Positions 56,909 through 64,000 of a stretch of 64,000 nucleotides of DNA are shown piece after piece. The stretch is from Pleurodeles waltl (taxonomy: Eukaryota; Chordata; Amphibia; Caudata; Salamandridae). The notes under the pieces were generated by a model. That model searched no databases and was not told the DNA's origin. It saw only the letters and a list, made by a program, of their open reading frames with translations. A program made the position numbers and the translations under genes. Each line of letters opens with the position of its first letter. The stretch's first letter is position 1. The stretch is from positions 534,830,313-534,894,312 of the forward strand of contig NC_090448.1 in assembly GCF_031143425.1 (NCBI RefSeq). The letters are read 5' to 3'.

Positions 56909-58350
56909 CTAGAAAATCAACACAGTTAAATGCACATTAACAAGATGTAATCCTGAATGGCTCAACATAGTTAGCATATCAATTTGTAGGACACAGGATA
57001 CTACCATGTTCCCATGGACTGTGATCTGATGGCGAGGGGAAAGGCGCTTTTAAATCAATGATTTTTCTGCATACTCCATGATCTGACTCAGCATGTGTTT
57101 TTAAAGCTCCAACAAGGTTTTCCTGTGAACTACCATGTTGCCCAATTTAACATTTCTTTAGCAACTGTGAAACTTAAATATGATTTTCTTTTTCAATAAA
57201 TTAGATAAATGAGTCACGCCCCAAAAACACTGCCCTAATGTTATTAGCATTGTGGGTAACTTAAAATTAATCATAACAATTTAACAAACGAGAAATGCAA
57301 TAATGTGTTGTAGGAAAAAAGCAAAAGCTTTAATATGCTGATTACATCTGGACAAGATGGTACCACAGGAGTTAACAGGTGGCATCCAGCCACTGCTCAA
57401 GGCAGTACTCTAAACAGTTTCAACAGGTTCAGAGACTGCACAATACATTGGATTAACTGAATTTCTCCCATGGACTGGTGAGTGTACACCAGAAACACCA
57501 TCATCAGGGGGAAGGAATTGCCTTTAACGCCACAACCATCACCTTGAACCACACCAAATAATGAGGAGAAAGTCACTGACTACAGGCTGTGTGTTTAAGT
57601 GGAAATTGAAGTGGATATCAAAGCATCTTATTGTTAAATGCCAACCAGGCCAGGAAAAAGTGCAGCTACTATCAACTAGTCTGAAATTAAAGTGGAAATC
57701 TCTTTATTTTACTCAATGAAATTTCCGATGTTCCAATCACTCCATCTTGGAATACTTCACTACAGGTTTTCACAGGGCTGTCTCTTGACATGTGGCATGT
57801 CATGCATTTCAACTTCTGTAGTTGAGCTTCGCTACCATGCAGGGCTGGTGCTAGCTATCAGAAGCCAGGATGAGACAATGGGGCAGGAGCAATTGGCGCA
57901 GTTCAGTTCCTAATGAAGCTTTTACAGGAGTAAGTTGAACAGTAATTTATCTTTCAGTTAGCAGAAGCATTTGAAGACCAGCACATTCAAGATATTTGTT
58001 ATGCAGTTTTAGTTTTCACGAGTGAAAACATAGATCACTTTGTGAGAGTTTTGAATTTGTTTATTCAGGTTATTCCATTTAGAAACGAAAAGAATGAAAA
58101 AAAATCAATAGAGCCAAAAATAGTCAAGTGTATGAAATAGTAGAACTATGGAACCAGTGCATGCAATCTGAATACAAGTGGCATTTAAAAGGCAAAAAGA
58201 AGCCATACAAACAACAAAAACAAAAAATTATGAAACACCAAATGAGATCATGACGAACTGCATTTAGCAATATTAATTCATGATTTCTATAGTTTTCTAT
58301 TGAGGCAAAACTTTATGTGGCAAGTGAATAATTTATGCTGCTTAAAATAC
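56909..58350. other. EXOC5 intron, nothing recognised
   Basis: 1.4-kb intron between exons e and f; no element recognised. Confidence 0.5.
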
Positions 58351-58491
58351 CTGAAGTTTGACTTCAAATACATTTTGGATAAGCTTGGCCAACACAGTCT
58401 CTGGACTGCTGAAGATATCGCCAACTTGGTCATTCACACGTTGACAAAGAGCGGCTGAATCCTCAAATATATCATTCCTCATGTAGGCCCC
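58351..58491 (-). CDS. EXOC5: EXOC5 exon e
   Basis: 141 nt, 47 codons, starting GAYMRNDIFEDSAALCQRVN and ending ETVLAKLIQNVFEVKLQ. Acceptor tttag, donor gtattt. It is only 122 bp from exon d, so this pair of exons has escaped the intron growth seen elsewhere. A few positions (DSAAL, ND) appear to differ from the mammalian sequence as I recall it. Confidence 0.96.
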
Positions 58492-58613
58492 CTAAATAAG
58501 AAATACATGTAAGAAGGCACTTCCAAGAACTCGTGACAAATCAGGAAGGACTCTGCAGCAGTACAATAGAGTCTTGATCATATAAAACAGGAAAATTCAG
58601 CTTCAAACCTTAC

Positions 58614-58658
58614 CTCCTGACACTGCTTTATGTAAACATCAACACAGTGTGAGTATCC
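58614..58658 (-). CDS. EXOC5: EXOC5 exon d
   Basis: 45 nt, fifteen whole codons, GYSHCVDVYIKQCQE. Acceptor tatag, donor gtaagg. Short, but flanked by correct splice sites, in phase 0, and a perfect continuation of the previous exon's HFK. Confidence 0.94.
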
Positions 58659-61329
58659 CTATAAAGCAAATAAAAAAAATTACTCCTAGCTGTGAAAATA
58701 AAAGGCAAACAAAATACACTATTACTAAACAATATTACTTTAAGTTGGCAGATGAAATCCTTCAATTGCAAAGCTTTTCATAATATGAAAAAGTAGGAGA
58801 GGAACAGAACACAAGATAAAACTTGAAATATTTCTACTTGAAACAATTAAACATGGCCCCATTATCTGAACAGGCTGCTGAGTAGGCAAATATGAAAACA
58901 AAAGAGGAAGGCATTTTCAAGATCTTACAAAAACAACACTATCAAATCAACGAATGATTATCAATAGGAAGTTCCACAACAATGTTGACTTTTAAAACTT
59001 ATTTTAATTTCTCCTCCATATAGGACTCAATAACATTAAAAACAGACAACCTTTACAACACTTCTGGTGTTAGGAAATCTTAGACTACGTTTATAGCTGG
59101 TCAAACAAGAGCTTGCCACATTATTTGAGGGTAAAATCCAACACTCAGGTAGGGCAATAACACTTCTATTCATTACAGCTACTTTTTAAAATAACAAATC
59201 TAAGGCAAAGTGACAGGCTTGTGTTGTGCATCAACTTTCTAATGTATTACCAAAAAAATAAAGAACAACTTTGTAAATCTATAAACCTGGGTACACTGGG
59301 GGTAGGTCTAGAAGGCATGTCTATAAACCAATTTACATGCTACACCTACTCCTTAGACATTTCAGCTGCTCAGGTTCCACATCTTCCTGGGCTGTTGGAA
59401 CTGCAGGTATGTTCATTTTTAATGGCGGCTAAACAATTGGGCCAAGACAGAATTTTAACTTGTGTGTTTACCCAAAACAGCTTGCTAGAGAAGTGGTCGT
59501 TTATTTATTCTGCACAATAGCATTTCAACAATAAACATACACAAAATGAGGAGGTATTGAAGAACAGCATCACGGTTGTTACATAAAGCAGTAAGTTTGA
59601 TGACAATGAGGAGGGTGAGTAAAGAAATGAATATAGTACATAAACAGCAGAGTATATACTATACATTACGAGTGGTAGATGACATAAAAAAGAGTTATAC
59701 TTCTGCCACATCTCCATGTCCACATCAACTGACTGAACAACAACATATTTTTGAGCTAAAAGAAAAGGGACAGATATGCGATTGGTTATAAACCTGTTGC
59801 AACTCAATGCTGTGGTGGTATTTCACAGCACTTTAATATAGAGGAAATATGTGTATTGCATTGGAGTACTAGTTTGAAAGTTCTGGCAACACAGAGTAGT
59901 GCTTCTTTTTTTTCGGAGAGGACAAGGTTTGGGAGTTAAGCGCCTCCTATTAGCTATCTTATTACATCCTGGATCTTCAACAAATTGACAGACCATGAAC
60001 CCACACACATGAAGATGATACGTTAATGTCCCAAAATAACAAGATGATTATGGAAGTGTAGGCCTGTGCTATAATCTGGACCTTCCTCTTCAAAAAGTTA
60101 TGGACTGCATGAAGGATAAACCAGGACAATGAAAGTACAGTCAAACTTTCTTTAGAAGTGGCTAACACCACTGAAACCATTTGGACAATGCATTGCAGGG
60201 CTCTTCAGAACTAAGGATTCAACATGTTTGGAAGGATGTGAAACTATGCTGAAGGAATCCGGTCCATCAGAAAAGACTGAGTGATTTATAGTTTCATTTA
60301 GACTAAATAGATGCTTGAAATTACAATGAAATATCCACATGCTCTCTAGAAACAAATAGGGCCAGAAGTGAGCTGGCAGAGTTGTGGGTAAGAAAAGGAG
60401 CCGTGTTTTACCTGGCAATAACTGGCTTCCAATAGAGCGGGACCATTCATTCTTTTTGGAAGCTCCTACATTATTTGTGCTCAAATATTTGATACAGATT
60501 AGATGCAATGTAATCCACTTTTCGGTTTGAGCAATGCATGCCCGTTAAGATACATACACCATCTCGGAGTGACAAAATCAAAGCAGCATGCTTACAGCAG
60601 ATCCAGGCAACTGATAACCTGAGCATAGCAAATGTGGTCATTGTTGCAGCATCTGAAAGACAATCAACTGGAGGGCGAGACATGGAGGAACCCCAGTGCT
60701 GGTCCCTGGTGAATTTCTGAGCACTAGATGGCATCCCGGCTGTTTTACAGGAAGCTACAGTCATAATTCAACACAGACCTCACCTCACAACTTTATCACA
60801 GCAGTAAAAACTTTGCTTGCAAAGTGTGGTGCTTTAAAGAAAATGAGACAGCAGCCATGGATTAACAGGGCCAAGAAGGCTGCACTACTAGCAGAGTTGA
60901 AGCCACTTCCTATAGCCATATCCCCGATTGTGGATTCATTAAAGGTTCTTCACTTCGAGATACCATATATCAGTCCCCTGTGTCTTGCTGCCTTAATTTT
61001 CCACCCAGCACATAAAGAAAGTATCATCCTCATATGGTAAAACAGTGATGTGCAAGCAATTAAACTAAATGGGATCTCTACCACTTGTTTTATTAGAAAA
61101 GTCAATTTCTACTTGACTCTGCTAAGGTTATGCCCGGCCGTACAGCACAACACATTTTCTGATATTGTGTGTTTGGAAGACTTTCCTCTGAGCATTCTCA
61201 AAGGTTTTTCCTCACCGTGGAAGAGGACCAGTGCATTCTGTCTTCCTCAAATGTAGCTGTAGAGGCTAGACACAGCTAGAAGAGCCTCACAGCTGATACG
61301 AGGCCAAATAGGTGCAGCGTTCTTCTATT
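58659..61329. other. EXOC5 intron, nothing recognised
   Basis: Left part of the 4.1-kb intron between exons c and d; AT-rich, no element recognised before the hAT-like insertion. Confidence 0.45.
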
Positions 61330-61337
61330 GTCTAGAG
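61330..61337 (+). repeat. 8-bp target-site duplication gtctagag (left)
   Basis: Identical to 62176-62183; directly abuts the element start catgggtactc. Confidence 0.85.
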
Positions 61338-62175
61338 CATGGGTACTCACAAAATGTTCCCAGGGGCGCACTCTTTGGTCTGTGATGTGACCGAGGGCCG
61401 CATTGAAGCTAGCAGGGCTGCAGTCAGAGGGCTGGTGGTGGGGAGGGGTAGTGGTAAAGTGGTTGTAGGGTAAGTGAAGCATATACATCTAGTGTCTGAA
61501 TTGACAATGTGAAACCAGAAACTTGGGTATAAATCCCGGCTTCTCCACTTAACCAAATTGTGTGATCCTAGGCAAATGTATGACTTCACTTTTCCTCCTT
61601 TTTCTTCATCATCACATATAAGAGCCTTGAAATATGTCTTCAGGATGTATGCTGCATAATACCTTCTGTGTCTGATTTAATCAAATATAATGTAGTTCGT
61701 GTACAATAGAAACCCAGCCCCCCCCAAATAGTTCACATAAAAACTGGCTTGCCTCTTAGTTCACGTTATTGTCAGGGTGTGGGGGAAAGATGGATGAAAG
61801 TTTTTTAAATTTATGTTTGAAAATTATCACTCTAAAAATACTTCTCAGTACAGTGATATAATTGTGTGTACTAAGGTGAAACGGTTCGCAGGTTAATGAA
61901 ATGCCCTTTTGAATTTCAAACAGATCATACGTTTAGATTTCTGCTGCACAATGTCTTTAATAATGAAGGTGTTTCTAAAGTTGAGTTCCAGGACACCCTA
62001 GTTACTCCCTTTTCAATTAGCCTCCAACTAAATACTTGCCCGTTTAGTTAACAGTGTTCAGTGCGGATGCCACATCGAATAAACAGCAGCACAGTGCTGC
62101 TGTTGACCTGGGGGCCGCATGTAAATGTCAGGAGGGTCGCATGCGCCCCCCCGGGCCATACTTTGAGTATCACTG
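61338..62175. mobile_element. Non-autonomous hAT-like DNA transposon
   Basis: 838 bp. The ends are imperfect inverted repeats: catgggtactcac at the left and the complement cagtgatactcaaag at the right, with G/C-rich sub-terminal parts (agggccgc, gggggccgc). An exact 8-bp duplication gtctagag on both sides is the hAT signature. No transposase is encoded. Confidence 0.85.
61441..61640 (+). repeat. MIR-like SINE inside the hAT-like element
   Basis: aacttgggtataaatcccgg, then cttctccacttaacc, gtgtgatcctaggcaaat and cttttcctcctttttcttcatca follow the order of the tRNA-derived and core parts of MIR elements (B-box-like gggt-aaatccc, ccactta, tgtgacc-tgggcaa, cctca...tcatc). About 200 bp. Identified from memory of the MIR consensus. 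Confidence 0.6.
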
Positions 62176-62183
62176 GTCTAGAG

Positions 62184-62766
62184 ACATACTTCATAGTCCT
62201 CCTGAAGGAATTTTTCCAAATTTTTCAGTAAAAGAGGCTTAGCATTGTCCAGTATCCCTGAAGAACCTAGCCTGAAATGTATCTGATAATTTACTCAAGT
62301 GATGACGTATGACGTAGGATCTCTAAAGTGCTGGGTACTAGAAGGGTGATAACAAACAATCACTGTTCCTTCTACTTCAAGCAACCTTGAATTGGGTATG
62401 TTGCTCAAGAGATAAGAACTGTGGAGTCTTAACAGCAGGTTTTGCAGCCTCCTCAAATTTAACATCATATTGATCTACACCATTATTTTGGATAAAGGCG
62501 GCTCTATTAGCACTACATTTAGTAGGCCAATTTGCATAGCATAGCAGTAATACAGGAATGGAATGTCCGTTACTAAAATCTTTCCCCTGCTAATTTTCAA
62601 AATGAACATGATACTAAGGGAATTCAGTACAGATTTTCTACAGATGCACACACGTTAAGCCAACATTTTTCTTATTTGATAAAAACAAAGGAGATCATTT
62701 TGTTTAAGCGAGATCTGCCTTAAATTACATCTAAACAACAATAATACATTTAAATTGATTATTTAC
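62184..62766. other. EXOC5 intron, nothing recognised
   Basis: Rest of the intron up to exon c. Confidence 0.45.
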
Positions 62767-62876
62767 CTTAAAGTGAAGCAAGACCGCAGCTACTTCTCTC
62801 ATGCGAGAGATTTCTCCCTTTCTCTGAGCACTAGTAAACTCTTGAATTAGCTGAAGCTCTAAATCATGGTATTTAC
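62767..62876 (-). CDS. EXOC5: EXOC5 exon c
   Basis: 110 nt; with one carried base it gives 37 codons, beginning SKYHDLELQLIQEFTSAQ and ending MREVAAVLLHFK. Acceptor ttttcag, donor gtaaat. The block matches the conserved Sec10 segment containing the QEFTSAQ and EISRMREVA motifs. It is separated from exon b by an intron of only 127 bp. Confidence 0.95.
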
Positions 62877-63003
62877 CTGAAAAGGATAATCAAAATATTT
62901 TCAATATGAAACTGTTTTCCTTAAATTGTGCCAGTTTTTAATGTGTTCTCCAATGTAATTCAAGTCACACCAAACAAAAATATATGAGCAAAAAACAACT
63001 TAC

Positions 63004-63032
63004 TTGCAATTTTAGATTTTACCTCTGCAAAT
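63004..63032 (-). CDS. EXOC5: EXOC5 exon b (29-nt microexon)
   Basis: A very short exon, acceptor cttacag and donor gtaagt. With the two bases carried in, it reads R-FAEVKSKIA and leaves one base (A) for the next exon. Its size and phases are exactly what is needed to connect exons a and c, which is why I accept such a small exon. Confidence 0.9.
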
Positions 63033-63189
63033 CTGTAAGAAAACATACAATTAGAAAAAGGAGGAACTCATTTAGTACATGATCTCAATGATACCTTGAA
63101 ACTGGAGATCAACAAAACCTCACCAACATCTTAACATTAAATGATAGACATAAGTAATACTAGATCCCTGTTCAGCTAGTCTGTGTTCC

Positions 63190-63192
<3 letters not shown>

Positions 63193-63267
<75 letters not shown>
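63193..63267. repeat. Compound (TA)n(CA)n(TA)n microsatellite
   Basis: TA dinucleotides to 63220, CA dinucleotides 63221-63252, then TA again to 63267, in the 746-bp intron between exons a and b. Confidence 0.95.
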
Positions 63268-63778
63268 GCTTTTAACAAATTTGAAAGGATGAACAGAAGG
63301 AAAAGTTGTCAAAACTAGAGACTGTTTTAGTATGCTCATCATAGAATTGTATTCAACCATGAGTCTGTTAGTGCTATACCAGTGCACATGCTGAATTGTT
63401 GTTTTAAATATTAAAATGCAATTGATGTATGACTTGCCAGATAAAACGATCAGTGAACACTACAAATAGTATCTACATCTACAACAAAGCTCCTGGACAT
63501 TACTATTATATGATCATGTCTAGAAAGGCAAAATAGGTAGAACTATGTAAACAGAAAACACTTTTTGTGGATCACTACTTTTCCATAAATGTGAAGAAAA
63601 GCTTATAAAAATATATCTTAGTGGTCCAACATATTTAGAGATCATTACTCAAATATCTGTGTGTTGGGGTAATACCTTAGCTCAGAAAAAGTTTACAGAG
63701 CAGGAATATTGAGGAGGTAAAAAAAATGTTGGCAGACAATGTACAAATGGATTATTGGTTTTATATATATACACTGAC

Positions 63779-63843
63779 CTGTCAAATGGTAACTCCTGAG
63801 CAATTAGATGCAATTTCTGAATAATATCAGCTGCCTCCTTAAT
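63779..63843 (-). CDS. EXOC5: EXOC5 exon a (first in window)
   Basis: 65 nt, read as IKEAADIIQKLHLIAQELPF then D and two bases of R. The acceptor is cacag before ATT; the donor is gtcagt. It belongs to the helical N-terminal third of Sec10. It ends after two bases of a codon that is completed by the next exon (AG + A = Arg). The exon upstream of it lies beyond 64000. Confidence 0.93.
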
Positions 63844-64000
63844 CTGTGATGAAAATTAAAATTTAGAGGGAGGTAAAACATGAAAATGTACAGCTACTAC
63901 CGCAATGTATGAACAACGATGCCATATTCAATAAAATGCATATTTGTAAAATGTGTTGTATCATTTAAACAAATAAAAGTTCCAGCATTTTAAAAGCAAG

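Larger units (their letters stand above)
9873..63843 (-). other. EXOC5: EXOC5 gene, interior part (ten exons, nine complete introns)
   Basis: EXOC5 (Sec10) is a core subunit of the octameric exocyst, which tethers secretory vesicles to the plasma membrane in polarised secretion and ciliogenesis. Seen: ten minus-strand exons in order (63779-63843, 63004-63032, 62767-62876, 58614-58658, 58351-58491, 56826-56908, 47953-48162, 42073-42220, 14787-14895, 9873-9993), each with AG acceptor and GT donor, phases joining without a break. The joined 1,061 nt encode a protein that I recognise as closely matching vertebrate EXOC5, about residues 156-509 of roughly 708 by recalled human numbering. No start, stop, promoter or polyadenylation site of the gene is in the window. 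Intron sizes from the 5' side are 746, 127, 4108, 122, 1442, 8663, 5732, 27177 and 4793 bp. Most of the excess is recognisable transposon. Confidence 0.96.

Overview
This window looks like vertebrate, most likely salamander or newt, genomic DNA: mostly introns of one conserved gene, filled with several kinds of transposable element. The species call is an inference from the mix of elements (DIRS-like and Ngaro-like tyrosine-recombinase retroelements, Penelope-like, L1-like and L2/CR1-like elements, MITEs and a hammerhead-containing repeat) and from the very large introns.

Host gene. Ten consecutive coding exons on the minus strand, from 63843 down to 9873, spell the middle of EXOC5 (exocyst subunit Sec10). 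Every exon has AG/GT boundaries. All phases join, giving 1,061 nt without a stop, about human residues 156-509 if colinear. The 5' exons lie right of 64000 and the 3' exons left of 1. Introns range from 122 bp to 27.2 kb.

Layout from left to right. 1-2855: LINE ORF2, open to the left edge except for one stop. 3290-5880: decayed DIRS gag/RT, minus strand. 5900-8230: decayed Penelope-like element with RT and GIY-YIG parts. 9873-9993: exon. 11585-11919: repeat with a hammerhead-ribozyme core. 12190-14005: LTR-type repeat. 14787-14895: exon. 16134-27870: L1-like LINE split at 21643/27559 by an LTR flanked by the 5-bp duplication tacat, itself split by an Ngaro-like element. 28431-38060: L2/CR1-like LINE (minus) split exactly at 30100/36699 by a well-preserved 6.6-kb DIRS element. 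39218-40799: second LTR-type copy. 41109-41478: MITE. 42073-42220: exon. 44161-45819: third LTR-type copy. 47953-48162: exon. 48850-53430: decayed DIRS pieces with an inserted 5'-truncated L2. 53532-53770: second hammerhead repeat. 56826-58658: three exons. 61338-62175: hAT-like element with an 8-bp duplication and a MIR-like core. 62767-63843: three exons.

The most notable items are the two dispersed hammerhead repeats, the DIRS element with long near-identical inverted arms and a traceless insertion site, its gag-to-RT overlap with a candidate -1 slippery site, and the triple nest L1 < LTR < Ngaro. I could run no alignment or folding program. Family names rest on motifs read by eye and on recalled family features.
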